In this document: one piece after another, positions 55,567 through 63,686 of the stretch | Position numbering within the stretch: the stretch's first letter is position 1 | How the letters are laid out: the number at the start of each line of letters is the position of its first letter | From: Thiomicrospira pelophila DSM 1534 | GTDB lineage: Bacteria > Pseudomonadota > Gammaproteobacteria > Thiomicrospirales > Thiomicrospiraceae | Reading direction: 5' to 3' | Assembly (NCBI RefSeq): GCF_000711195.1 | Contig: NZ_JOMR01000001.1 | Location: 496,001-560,000 of the forward strand | Length of the DNA: 64,000 nucleotides | The notes under the pieces: model-generated | Seen by the model: the letters and a program-made list of their open reading frames with translations, nothing else | Database searches by the model: none | Told to the model about the DNA's origin: nothing | Position numbers and translations under genes: made by a program

Positions 55567-55587
55567 CGGCACAATTTTATCGTGCCG
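55567..55587. terminator. Hairpin between convergent genes
   Basis: CGGCAC (55567-55572) and GTGCCG (55582-55587) around AATTTTATC, immediately after the SprA-related stop and before the ArsR-family gene on the other strand. No long T tract. Confidence 0.45.
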
Positions 55588-55617
55588 ATTAGTAGCGTTG
55601 CAGATAATGAAATCTTC

Positions 55618-55929
55618 TTAAAGAGCAGGGCAAAAGGTATCTTGCATTGCACCTAATAAGTTAATGATTTCTTTGTCAGCAACTTTGCACAAAATTTTAC
55701 TGCCTTCTCTGCGTGAGCTCACAATTCCTTTCTCACGCAAAATATCAATATGTTGGGACACGTTGCTTTGAGTTGTGCCCACCTTCGCCACAATATCCAT
55801 CACAGGCATTTCACCGTCGCCAATGACACAGAGTATTTTTAAGCGCAGAGGATGCCCCATTGCCTTCAGAGCTTTTGATGCTTTTAAGATGTTGTCTTCT
55901 TTCATTTCAAAGAGGTTTAAATCGCTCAT
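55618..55929 (-). CDS. ArsR-family regulator, SqrR/BigR-like
   Basis: 103-residue winged-helix repressor: ALKAMGHPLRLKILCVIGDGE, then the HTH TTQSNVSQHIDILREKGIV and the wing RREGSKILCKV. The metal site ELCVCDL of arsenic or cadmium sensors is absent. Cysteines are at 34, 81 and 100; Cys34 and Cys100 are 66 residues apart, the same spacing as the Cys41/Cys107 pair of SqrR and Cys42/Cys108 of BigR, which sense persulfides. In a sulfur oxidiser this suggests a sulfide-responsive repressor; that is inference. Its target is not evident; ctpA lies divergently upstream. Confidence 0.8.
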   Translation of the reverse strand: MSDLNLFEMKEDNILKASKALKAMGHPLRLKILCVIGDGEMPVMDIVAKVGTTQSNVSQHIDILREKGIVSSRREGSKILCKVADKEIINLLGAMQDTFCPAL

Positions 55930-56095
55930 TCTGCAATAGGCCTTATTTCGTTGGATTAAGTTGTTAATTAAATTCTAATTGAAAACGAGGTCTCATGTCA
56001 CCTAAACTTAATTTATAATGTAATAAAATTGCGATTAGTCATGTGGGCTAATCGAGGTGCTCATTTATAAAGCCACAGAGAATCTGGAGTGTTTG

Positions 56096-57424
56096 GTGAA
56101 TAAAATAACCTATATGAAAAAAACCCTTTGGGTGTTTACAGGCACGCTACTTGGGGCGATGCTAGTATTCGGTAGCAATGTCATGGCTGAAAAGCAAGCC
56201 GAATCTCAAGTGGTTTCCCTGCCGATTGAAGAGTTACGTGCATTCGTTGAGGTATTTGATCGCATTTCATCCAGCTATGTCGAAGAGATTGAAGATGAAA
56301 AGCTGCTCGAAAACGCGATCAGTGGCATGCTGTCCGAGCTAGATCCTCATTCGGCTTATTTACCCGCTGAACATTTTGAAAAAGTCGAAGAACAAACCCG
56401 TGGCGAATTCGGTGGCTTGGGTATGGAGGTCGGCTTAGAAGATGGCTTTGTAAAGGTGATTGCACCGATTGATGATACTCCAGCTCAACGTGCAGGTATC
56501 AAAGCGGGCGACTTAATTATTAAACTTGATGACAAACCAGTTAAAGGCATGAGCTTAACCGATGCGGTTGAGTTAATGCGTGGTGAACCTGGTAGTAAGA
56601 TTGTGTTAACGATTATGCGTGAAGGTGAACGTGAGCCATTTGAGAAAGAACTCACGCGCGCGGTGGTTAAAGTAAAAAGTGTGCGCCAACGTTTGTTAGC
56701 TAAAGACATTGGCTATGTTCGTATTAGTCAGTTCCAAGTAAGAACGGGTCGCGATCTGGCTTCTGCAATTCAAGAGCTGGAAAAAGAAAACCAAGCGAAT
56801 TTAGCCGGTCTGGTACTTGATTTGCGTAACAACCCGGGTGGGGTGTTAAATGCATCAGTTGATGTATCGGATGTGTTTTTGGATGAAGGTTTGATTGTTT
56901 ATACAGAAGGGCGCATTCAGAACTCTAAGATGCGTTTTGAAGCCAAAAAAGGTGACTTATTGCGTGGTATGCCTATCGTTGTTTTAGTCAACGAAGGTTC
57001 CGCTTCCGCCTCAGAGATTGTCGCTGGAGCGATGCAAGATCATGGTCGTGCTTTGATCGTAGGGCGTAAGACTTTTGGTAAAGGCTCGGTTCAAACTTTG
57101 TTGCCGCTTAATAATGGTGCTGCGATCAAGTTAACCACCGCGCTTTATTACACGCCATCAGGTCGCTCTATTCAGGCGGACGGTATTAAACCGGATATTG
57201 AAATTGATATGGTTAAGGTCGAACGTATAGAGGCGGGTAAGATTGGTCGCGTAAATGAAGCCAGTTTAGCAGGACACTTGAGTAATGGCAGTAAATCAGA
57301 CGGTGAAGAAGTACTGCTGGTAGAAGATGAAAGTGTCAGTTTATTGTCGGACGATTACGAACTGCATGAGGCGTTGAATTTGTTGAAAAGCATGATGTTT
57401 ATCAGCAAATCAGCGAGCAAGTAA
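56096..57424 (+). CDS. ctpA: C-terminal processing protease CtpA (S41 family)
   Basis: 443-residue periplasmic serine protease. N-terminal signal or anchor (VFTGTLLGAMLVFGS), a substrate-recruiting helix region, PDZ domain (GLGMEVGLEDGFVKVIAPID, PAQRAGIKAGDLI) and the catalytic domain with Ser in NEGSASASEIVAGAM and the general-base Lys in GRKTFGKGSVQTL. The GTG at 56096 is chosen because GGAG precedes it by 6 bases; an ATG 6 codons later has no ribosome site. It overlaps the DJ-1-type gene by one base. Confidence 0.92.
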   Translation: MNKITYMKKTLWVFTGTLLGAMLVFGSNVMAEKQAESQVVSLPIEELRAFVEVFDRISSSYVEEIEDEKLLENAISGMLSELDPHSAYLPAEHFEKVEEQTRGEFGGLGMEVGLEDGFVKVIAPIDDTPAQRAGIKAGDLIIKLDDKPVKGMSLTDAVELMRGEPGSKIVLTIMREGEREPFEKELTRAVVKVKSVRQRLLAKDIGYVRISQFQVRTGRDLASAIQELEKENQANLAGLVLDLRNNPGGVLNASVDVSDVFLDEGLIVYTEGRIQNSKMRFEAKKGDLLRGMPIVVLVNEGSASASEIVAGAMQDHGRALIVGRKTFGKGSVQTLLPLNNGAAIKLTTALYYTPSGRSIQADGIKPDIEIDMVKVERIEAGKIGRVNEASLAGHLSNGSKSDGEEVLLVEDESVSLLSDDYELHEALNLLKSMMFISKSASK

Positions 57425-57978
57425 TGATTAGGGTATTGGTGCCGTTAGCTCAAGGTTGTGAAGAGCTAGAAGCGGTGACCATTATTGACATATTAGTGCG
57501 AGCTGAAATTGAAGTTGTGACGGCGAGTTTAGATGATCAACATATGATTCACTGCTCGCGCGGTGTCGTGTTACAGGCAAAAACGAGTTTGTCTGAGGTA
57601 CTCAACCAAGCTTTCGATATGGTGGTCTTGCCCGGCGGACAACCCGGATCAGATAACTTGGCTGCCGATGAGCGTTTGCTTGAATTGTTGCGTGCCACCG
57701 TAAAATCTGGTGGTATAAGTGCTGCAATTTGCGCGGCTCCCAAAGCGTTAAAAGCCGCCGGATTATTGGACGGATTAAAAGCCACCAGTTATCCGGGTGT
57801 GCTGGATAAGCATCCTGCCCAGAATATGATTTATGTGAATGAAATAGTGGTGGATTCAGGCTCTATTGTCACGTCTAGAGGTCCTGGTACTGCAATGGAC
57901 TTTGCTTTGCATTTGATCGAGCGTTTAAAAGGCATTGAATCTCGGACGAAAGTAGAAGCCGCTTTAGTGAGACCATAA
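57424..57978 (+). CDS. DJ-1/YajL family protein
   Basis: 184 residues of the DJ-1/PfpI fold. EELEAVTIIDILVRA has the conserved Glu, and AAICAAPKAL the nucleophilic Cys at 103 (equivalent to Cys106 of DJ-1); GSIVTSRGPGTAMDFAL holds further family residues. YajL-type proteins protect against oxidative stress and may act on glyoxal adducts. The TAATG junction couples it to ctpA. Confidence 0.88.
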   Translation: MIRVLVPLAQGCEELEAVTIIDILVRAEIEVVTASLDDQHMIHCSRGVVLQAKTSLSEVLNQAFDMVVLPGGQPGSDNLAADERLLELLRATVKSGGISAAICAAPKALKAAGLLDGLKATSYPGVLDKHPAQNMIYVNEIVVDSGSIVTSRGPGTAMDFALHLIERLKGIESRTKVEAALVRP

Positions 57979-58015
57979 TCGTTAAGAGTAGGTTGTCTAA
58001 AAATTAGTGTATTTA

Positions 58016-58177
58016 TTAGTGTAGTGTTTTATCTAGCATCGCTTTAATTTGTTGCGCAAGGAGCTTGGCGGCCTCAGGGCTAATACTGGGTAATTTCAAA
58101 TTACGTTTGCTCTCAGCTTGCGCGATGCATTCTAGTAAACGTTTAATTTCTTTTTGCGTATCCGACTCTATTCCCAT
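58016..58177 (-). CDS. Small helical protein coupled to the GGDEF-EAL gene
   Basis: 53-residue ORF starting MGIESDTQKEIKRLLECIAQ and ending KAMLDKTLH. It begins 4 bp after the stop of the GGDEF-EAL gene, with an AGGA ribosome site overlapping that gene's last codons. The product is charged and predicted wholly helical, with no signal peptide. I do not recognise the family. Its tight spacing suggests a genuine gene that length cut-offs would skip. Confidence 0.6.
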   Translation of the reverse strand: MGIESDTQKEIKRLLECIAQAESKRNLKLPSISPEAAKLLAQQIKAMLDKTLH

Positions 58178-58181
58178 CGAA

Positions 58182-60551
58182 CTATTCCTGAAGCTTTTCT
58201 AAATTAAGCGATGTGAAGCTGACTTCATCAGCTGGTTGCGGGCGCGATAATAAGTAACCTTGACCCTCGTCACAACCAAGCTCGCGCAATAGAGTTAACT
58301 GTTGTGGTGTTTCAATTCCTTCGGCTAGTACTTTTAAGCCTAAGCTGTGCCCCATGGTGATAATCGCGTTGACGATCGAATAGGATTCTGAATTGTAAGT
58401 TAGATCGCGCACAAAGCTTTGGTCAATTTTAATCCGGTCTACATTCAAATGTTTGATATAGGCCAATGAACTGTAGCCCGTGCCAAAATCATCTATAGAA
58501 ATCTCTAGGCCTTTCTTTTGCAAAATACTTAAGGCTTGATTGTCCTCACTTAAATGATCCAGTAACAAACTTTCTGTAATTTCCAAATCAAGCTGATTGG
58601 GCTTAAGGTCATTTATCTCGAGATGCTTCTTAACTTGCTGTGTAAAGCCTTTTTCGTTTAGTTGAGCACTTGATACGTTGATTGCTACTCGTTTGAGTGG
58701 ATTGTTTGATTTTTGCCATATACTGAGTTGTGCGAGGGCCGTTTCAAGTACAAAACCACCGATGGCATTGATTAGACCAAACTTTTCGGCGAGGGGGATA
58801 AACTCCCCGGGAGGCACCATTTGATCGTCTTTTTTCCAGCGTATAAGCGCTTCAGCGCCGGTCACTTCCAATGTGTTGAGTTGGTATTGTGGTTGGTAAA
58901 CAACAAAAAACTCACGATTGACTAGTGCTTGATGCAGATTGATTTCAGTTTGGTAAAGATAGTGGATATGTTCATTCATCTTATCGGAGAACAAACAGTA
59001 GCCATTTTTACCCTGCTCTTTAGCTTTGTACATGGAAAAATCAGCATGGCGCATCAGGTCTTCTAGGCTGTTGCCATCTTTAGGATAGGTGGCGATTCCA
59101 ATGCTACAGCCTAGTGTTTGAGATTGGTTATTGGTTTGATAAAGCTGTTTGATCGAATCAATTAACTGATTGGCAAGTTTACCGAGCATCAGTTCATCAC
59201 AGCTTCGACAAATGATGGCAAACTCATCACCGCCTAGGCGCGCAACTAAATGATTATTGTCTTCTGGTAAATGGGACTGGATGATTTGGGCGACTTGCGT
59301 AAGCACTTGATCACCAGCCTCATGTCCTTGGGTGTCGTTTACCCATTTAAAGTTGTCTAGGTCTAGAAAGAATAAAGCAAAAGCTTGGTTTTTGTCTTGA
59401 TTGATCCAGTTAGTAACGGTTTTTTGGAATAGGTTACGGTTGGGTAGCTGAGTGACTAGGTCATAGTTGGCTAGGCTTTCGAGTTCTTTTTGTGTCTGCT
59501 TGAGATGCGTTACATCGGTTAATAAGAAGGATAGGTAGGTATTGTCGAGACGAATGTCTTCAATTTGATGCACATCAATTAAATAATGTCGATTCAGGTC
59601 TGAGTTTAGACAGCCTTCTTGTCGAGCGTACCCCTCCTGGATAACATCCGAAAATAAGCGATCGATATCGATATCGACAAAAAGTTGTGGCAGCAGGGTC
59701 CAAATGTCGGTTTGTCGATCTAACTGAAAGGGTTTAACCAACGCATTATATTTAATATTTGTTTTGACCAGTTTGCCCTGTTCGGTGGTGATCGCAATTG
59801 ATTCATGAATGTTTTGTAAAATGGCACTATCGAGCACGATTTCTTTGGTACGTTCGGTCACCTTTTGTTCCAACTCAGCCTGGAAGTCTTGTTGAATACG
59901 TTGTGCCTGACGGAGTTTTTTTAATGTGTAGACGCTAATTAGGGTAATTAATATAAAGAAGCTGATCAGCATAAAAATCCACAGATTTTTAATCACAGCG
60001 ACATCATGATCTACCATTTGACGCGACTCTTTAAGTTGAACGTCTTTAATGCCGTAAAGCGTTTGGAAGAGTTGAATGGCTTTTTCTTGAATCGGTAGGG
60101 TTTCTAAAACCAATAAATCCAATGCCGCATCCTGTTGTTGGTTTAGAATTAGCGACATAACGCGGTTTTGTAAGTCACGGTTTAAGGTGGTTTCAGCTAA
60201 TAGCTGATTGAGCAACCGTTTTTCTTCGTCATTGGTTTCCAGAGTTTGATATTTTTGTAGAGCAAGCATGATTTTGCCAGCTCGGTCATAAAGCTGCATT
60301 TGGTAATAGTCGAGCTCAAACGGGTCTTTAGCGGTCACCATTTGGAGTAGCAGAATGCTGCGGTCGCGCGCATTTTGGTAGAGTTTTTCGACCAGTTCTT
60401 TTTGTTGAAATTGTTGGTCTAGTTTGGCAATCGATTGCTGAATGCGGTGTTCAAAACTAAAGGCTAACAAGCTGGTGGCTAAAGCGAGTGTGCAAATTAA
60501 TACATAGCCAAGCGCGACATAAAAAGTAGTGTTTTTAGCGGGTTTATTCAC
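58182..60551 (-). CDS. Membrane GGDEF-EAL cyclic-di-GMP protein
   Basis: 789 residues. Two membrane segments (about 10-30 and 190-212) enclose a helical periplasmic sensor; a coiled coil and a PAS-like domain (about 235-350) follow, then GGDEF with the intact RLGGDEFAII, then EAL with EALIRW, the DDFGTGYSSLAYIKHL loop and LAEGIET. Both catalytic sites look complete, so it may make and break cyclic-di-GMP; which dominates cannot be read here. GTG start at 60551 with a weak ribosome site. It is followed by a coupled 53-codon ORF. Confidence 0.9.
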   Translation of the reverse strand: MNKPAKNTTFYVALGYVLICTLALATSLLAFSFEHRIQQSIAKLDQQFQQKELVEKLYQNARDRSILLLQMVTAKDPFELDYYQMQLYDRAGKIMLALQKYQTLETNDEEKRLLNQLLAETTLNRDLQNRVMSLILNQQQDAALDLLVLETLPIQEKAIQLFQTLYGIKDVQLKESRQMVDHDVAVIKNLWIFMLISFFILITLISVYTLKKLRQAQRIQQDFQAELEQKVTERTKEIVLDSAILQNIHESIAITTEQGKLVKTNIKYNALVKPFQLDRQTDIWTLLPQLFVDIDIDRLFSDVIQEGYARQEGCLNSDLNRHYLIDVHQIEDIRLDNTYLSFLLTDVTHLKQTQKELESLANYDLVTQLPNRNLFQKTVTNWINQDKNQAFALFFLDLDNFKWVNDTQGHEAGDQVLTQVAQIIQSHLPEDNNHLVARLGGDEFAIICRSCDELMLGKLANQLIDSIKQLYQTNNQSQTLGCSIGIATYPKDGNSLEDLMRHADFSMYKAKEQGKNGYCLFSDKMNEHIHYLYQTEINLHQALVNREFFVVYQPQYQLNTLEVTGAEALIRWKKDDQMVPPGEFIPLAEKFGLINAIGGFVLETALAQLSIWQKSNNPLKRVAINVSSAQLNEKGFTQQVKKHLEINDLKPNQLDLEITESLLLDHLSEDNQALSILQKKGLEISIDDFGTGYSSLAYIKHLNVDRIKIDQSFVRDLTYNSESYSIVNAIITMGHSLGLKVLAEGIETPQQLTLLRELGCDEGQGYLLSRPQPADEVSFTSLNLEKLQE

Positions 60552-60663
60552 AATGATCCAGTTAATTGATAGCAGATAGTAAGCTAGCGCTTATTATGGT
60601 GTCTTTTAGGATGACTCACAAATAAATATTAGTGATAGGGTTAGAAACGAAGAGGTTGGCAGA

Positions 60664-61491
60664 ATGATGGGATTATCTATCGCGTTTTGGCGGAATGTTT
60701 TCGCACGATTTTGGCGAAAGCAAGGAACCGAAGCGGTCGCGATTTTAGCTTATACCAGTTTAATTGGCTTGGTGCCGATGCTGGCGGTTATGTTAAGTTT
60801 GTTTTCGACTTCAAGCTGGTTTGAACCTTTCCAGCAACTGGTGATGCAACAGGTTGTGACTTATTTAATGCCGGATTCGCAACCAGTTATTCAGCAGTCG
60901 CTATTTGGTTTTGCTGAACAAGCTGCGCGTTTAACAGCACCAGGCCTGGTGGTGATGTTTGTGACAGCGTTAATTTTGCTGTGGACGATAGATCAAAAAA
61001 TAAACACCATGTGGAGCAATCGATATCAACGTCGCTGGTGGGTGAGTTTATTGCATTATCTGGGTATCAGTTTATTCGGCCCGATTTTATTAGGCTTGAG
61101 TTTGTTAATTAGCGCGTATTTATTAGCCAGTCCTTGGCTAGGCTTTGTGTCGCAACCGATTTTGAACTTGAACCAGTTTTTGAATTTGTTGCCTTTGTTG
61201 TTTAGTGCGGTGGGTTTTATGATGTTGTATCGGTTCGTGCCGGTGGCTAAGGTAAGCTTAAGTCAGGCCTGGTGGGTGGGTTTGATGGCCGCCATTCAAA
61301 TGGAAATATTAAAGCTGGGCTTTAGTTGGTATGTGAGTGCCTTTCCGACTTATGATTTGGTGTATGGTGCGATGGCAGCCGTGCCTTTGTTTCTACTATG
61401 GCTTTATTTGATTTGGTTTATTGTGATTTGGAATGCGGCGGTATTGGCGGAGTTAACCAAGCAAAAACGACTTGAGAAGGTTGGACAATAG
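60664..61491 (+). CDS. yihY: YihY/BrkB family membrane protein
   Basis: 275 residues with about six membrane segments. AILAYTSLIGLVPMLAVMLS and the central family blocks MLYRFVPVAKVSLSQAW and FPTYDLVYGAMAAVPLFLLWLYLIW identify the family, formerly called RNase BN by mistake. Function unclear. One perfect and one partial palindrome are read as APGLVVM and SQAWW. Confidence 0.9.
   Translation: MMGLSIAFWRNVFARFWRKQGTEAVAILAYTSLIGLVPMLAVMLSLFSTSSWFEPFQQLVMQQVVTYLMPDSQPVIQQSLFGFAEQAARLTAPGLVVMFVTALILLWTIDQKINTMWSNRYQRRWWVSLLHYLGISLFGPILLGLSLLISAYLLASPWLGFVSQPILNLNQFLNLLPLLFSAVGFMMLYRFVPVAKVSLSQAWWVGLMAAIQMEILKLGFSWYVSAFPTYDLVYGAMAAVPLFLLWLYLIWFIVIWNAAVLAELTKQKRLEKVGQ
60938..60951. repeat. Iterated palindrome copy 16 (14 bp)
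   Basis: Perfect CACCAGGCCTGGTG in yihY, read as PGLV inside a membrane segment. A partial copy (CAGGCCTGGTG) is at 61264-61274. Confidence 0.9.
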
Positions 61492-61497
61492 ATAAAC

Positions 61498-61518
61498 AAG
61501 GTGGGATGCACCCACCTT
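61498..61518. terminator. Bidirectional hairpin between yihY and gshA
   Basis: AAGGTGGG (61498-61505) pairs with CCCACCTT (61511-61518), loop ATGCA, between the convergent stops. Confidence 0.6.
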
Positions 61519-61527
61519 TATAGGGTG

Positions 61528-62823
61528 TTATGCCTTTGCGTTTCGTGCGGATTGAATTTCGCGCGCGGCCGCTAATAAGGCTAAGCGAGCTACCACACCG
61601 TACGCATAGAAACGGTTCGGTTCGGCATCTGGGGTTTGACTTTGATCGGGCAGTACACCGGATTGCTGGAACGCCATAGGCTCGAAATGCATGCCGGGGG
61701 AGTTTAAGTTGTCGGTGGCGGTTTTGCCGGTATGAATGCGATAGAAACCACCAATCACGTGATTGTGAATCATGTAAACCACCGGTTCGGCCACGGCTTC
61801 TTCTAGTTTTTCAAATGTATACACGCCTTCTTGTACTAGCATTTTATCTACGGCTAAGCCTTCTTTGGCCGAGGTCATTTTGTTACGTTGTTTGCGGTTG
61901 AGGTTTAATACATCTTCTGCATTTTTAACCGACATAATCGCCATGCCATAAGTACCACTGTCGGATTTGATGATTACAAAAGGTTTACAATCAATATCGT
62001 GTTCGTGGTAATAATTGGCGGTATTCTCTAGTACCTTATTAACGGTTTTAGCCATTTGCTCGAGGCCGCTGCCATCTTTAAAGTTAATTGGGCCACATTG
62101 AATGGATTCGGGGGTAATTAACCAAGGATCAATATCTACCAGTTCCGCAAAGCTTTTGGCGACATCGGCATAGTGGTTGAAATGTTGTGTTTTGTAACGC
62201 GTCGCCCAACCCAAATCTAATGGGGGGAGTAAGGTTTGATCAATATTTTCTAAGATCGCGGGGCGGCCAGAAGATAAGTCATTATTTAATAATACGGCAC
62301 ATGGAAAAAACGATTCCACCCCAACACGCTCACCTTGACGAGTAAGCGGTTTAAGTACCAAGGTTTTACCCGATGGCAATTCAATTGGAGTGGTCTCTGT
62401 CACATCTGGATTAATCGAGCCAATATGAACCTCATACCCCGCACTTTCAATGATTTCTTTGAGTGTGCACACGTTTTCCAAATAGAACATATTGCGCGTG
62501 TGATTTTCCGGAATAATCAACACGCCATCGGTAATCGGGCAGGCCTGGGTAATCGCATTTTGAGTGGCTTGCACGGCTAAGGGGCGCAAGTCTGGGTGCA
62601 GGTTGTTAAAACCAGCTGGAAACAGGTTGGTGTCGACGGGCGCGAGTTTGTAACCGGCGTTACGTAAGTCAACCGAGGCGTAAAAGGGCGCGGGGGTTTC
62701 ACGAAATTGTTGGCGAAACCAGCTTTCGATGGCGGAGCTGTGATCAAGAAAGTGAGCCTCGAGTTCAAGCAAGGGACCTTTTAATGCGGTTTTAAGATTT
62801 GGAACTTTATAAGAATGCGGCAT
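61528..62823 (-). CDS. gshA: Glutamate-cysteine ligase, ferrooxidans type
   Basis: 431-residue first enzyme of glutathione synthesis, of the class first described in acidithiobacilli and separate from E. coli GshA. Characteristic segments: PAPFYASVDLRNAGYKLAPVD, FPAGFNNLHPD, IIPENHTRNMFYLENV, FVIIKSDSGTYGMAIMSV and HNHVIGGFYRIHTG. Glutathione matters in sulfur oxidisers for persulfide handling. gshB is not in the window; rsmE, often near gshB, is the next gene upstream. Confidence 0.92.
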   Translation of the reverse strand: MPHSYKVPNLKTALKGPLLELEAHFLDHSSAIESWFRQQFRETPAPFYASVDLRNAGYKLAPVDTNLFPAGFNNLHPDLRPLAVQATQNAITQACPITDGVLIIPENHTRNMFYLENVCTLKEIIESAGYEVHIGSINPDVTETTPIELPSGKTLVLKPLTRQGERVGVESFFPCAVLLNNDLSSGRPAILENIDQTLLPPLDLGWATRYKTQHFNHYADVAKSFAELVDIDPWLITPESIQCGPINFKDGSGLEQMAKTVNKVLENTANYYHEHDIDCKPFVIIKSDSGTYGMAIMSVKNAEDVLNLNRKQRNKMTSAKEGLAVDKMLVQEGVYTFEKLEEAVAEPVVYMIHNHVIGGFYRIHTGKTATDNLNSPGMHFEPMAFQQSGVLPDQSQTPDAEPNRFYAYGVVARLALLAAAREIQSARNAKA

Positions 62824-62928
62824 AGTCTAGAACTCGGTTTCAATTGTTTTATTAGAAAATAGCATTATAGCAAAGCGCTAGCCGGATAATAAATATCCGA
62901 CTAAACTTGTCGGTTTTATTGAGAATAT

Positions 62929-63675
62929 TCAAGGCGTGTTTAGATCGCCCCACTGTGCTTGAAGCAGGCTTAATACTACTGGTGCCGCAGTTTCGGTGCG
63001 CAATACGCGTGGACCTAAGCGCACAGGGGTTAAGCCTTGAGTTTTGGCCTGTTCGACTTCGGCTTCGCTTAAACCGCCTTCGGGGCCAATTAATAAAGCC
63101 AGTGCGCTGGTTTGGGGTTGTTCAGGTGTGAATGTCATCAAGGTTTGTTGCGCATAAGGATCCAGCACCAGGCCTGGTTGTTGGGGGTGATCGGCAAACC
63201 AGTCATTTAGTGTAATAAACGGATGCACGATCGGCACTACACAGCGCCCGGACTGTTCACACGCGCTTACCACTAAGGCTTGCCATTGTTGGCGGCGTTT
63301 TTCGGCTTTTTGGGGATCTAATCGAACTTCGCATCGCTCGCTAAAAACCGGCTGAATCGCGCTTACGCCGAGTTCGACGGATTTCTGTAGGCTATAGTCC
63401 ATGCGTTCGCCGCGCGAAATACCTTGTACTAATAAGGTGTTGAGTGGCGATTCGGTTTTAGGCTGTTGAATGTCTCCCAGGGTCACTTGAGCTTCGCGTT
63501 TGTTGAGAACATGCAATTGAGCTTGTGCCTGATGCCCTTCGCCATCAAATACTTCAAGTGGATGCTCAGCTTTTAAACGCAACACAGTTAAGGCGTAGTG
63601 AACCTGCTCTTTGGTTAAATCCAATATCTGACCGGATTGATAGTCACCCGGTAAATAAAGCCTTGGAATACGCAT
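62929..63675 (-). CDS. rsmE: 16S rRNA m3U1498 methyltransferase RsmE
   Basis: 248-residue SPOUT methyltransferase. N-terminal PUA-like domain, then GISRGERMDYSLQKSVELGV, ERCEVRL, and the knot motifs LLIGPEGGLSEAEVEQAK and LGPRVLRTETAAPVVLSLLQ. It starts 11 bp after the metF stop. An iterated palindrome is read as QPGLVLDP. Confidence 0.95.
   Translation of the reverse strand: MRIPRLYLPGDYQSGQILDLTKEQVHYALTVLRLKAEHPLEVFDGEGHQAQAQLHVLNKREAQVTLGDIQQPKTESPLNTLLVQGISRGERMDYSLQKSVELGVSAIQPVFSERCEVRLDPQKAEKRRQQWQALVVSACEQSGRCVVPIVHPFITLNDWFADHPQQPGLVLDPYAQQTLMTFTPEQPQTSALALLIGPEGGLSEAEVEQAKTQGLTPVRLGPRVLRTETAAPVVLSLLQAQWGDLNTP
63167..63178. repeat. Iterated palindrome copy 17 (12 bp)
   Basis: Perfect ACCAGGCCTGGT in rsmE, read on the minus strand as PGLV. 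Confidence 0.9.
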
Positions 63676-63686
63676 GCTGGTCGAGC

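Noticed and set aside
55618-55929. Arsenic-responsive ArsR controlling gap-arsJ
   Set aside because: It lies 50 kb away and lacks the metal-binding ELCVCDL motif.
62540-62547. CAGGCCTG in gshA as a palindrome copy
   Set aside because: Only the 8-bp core matches and the flanks differ on both sides, so it was not counted as a perfect or near copy.
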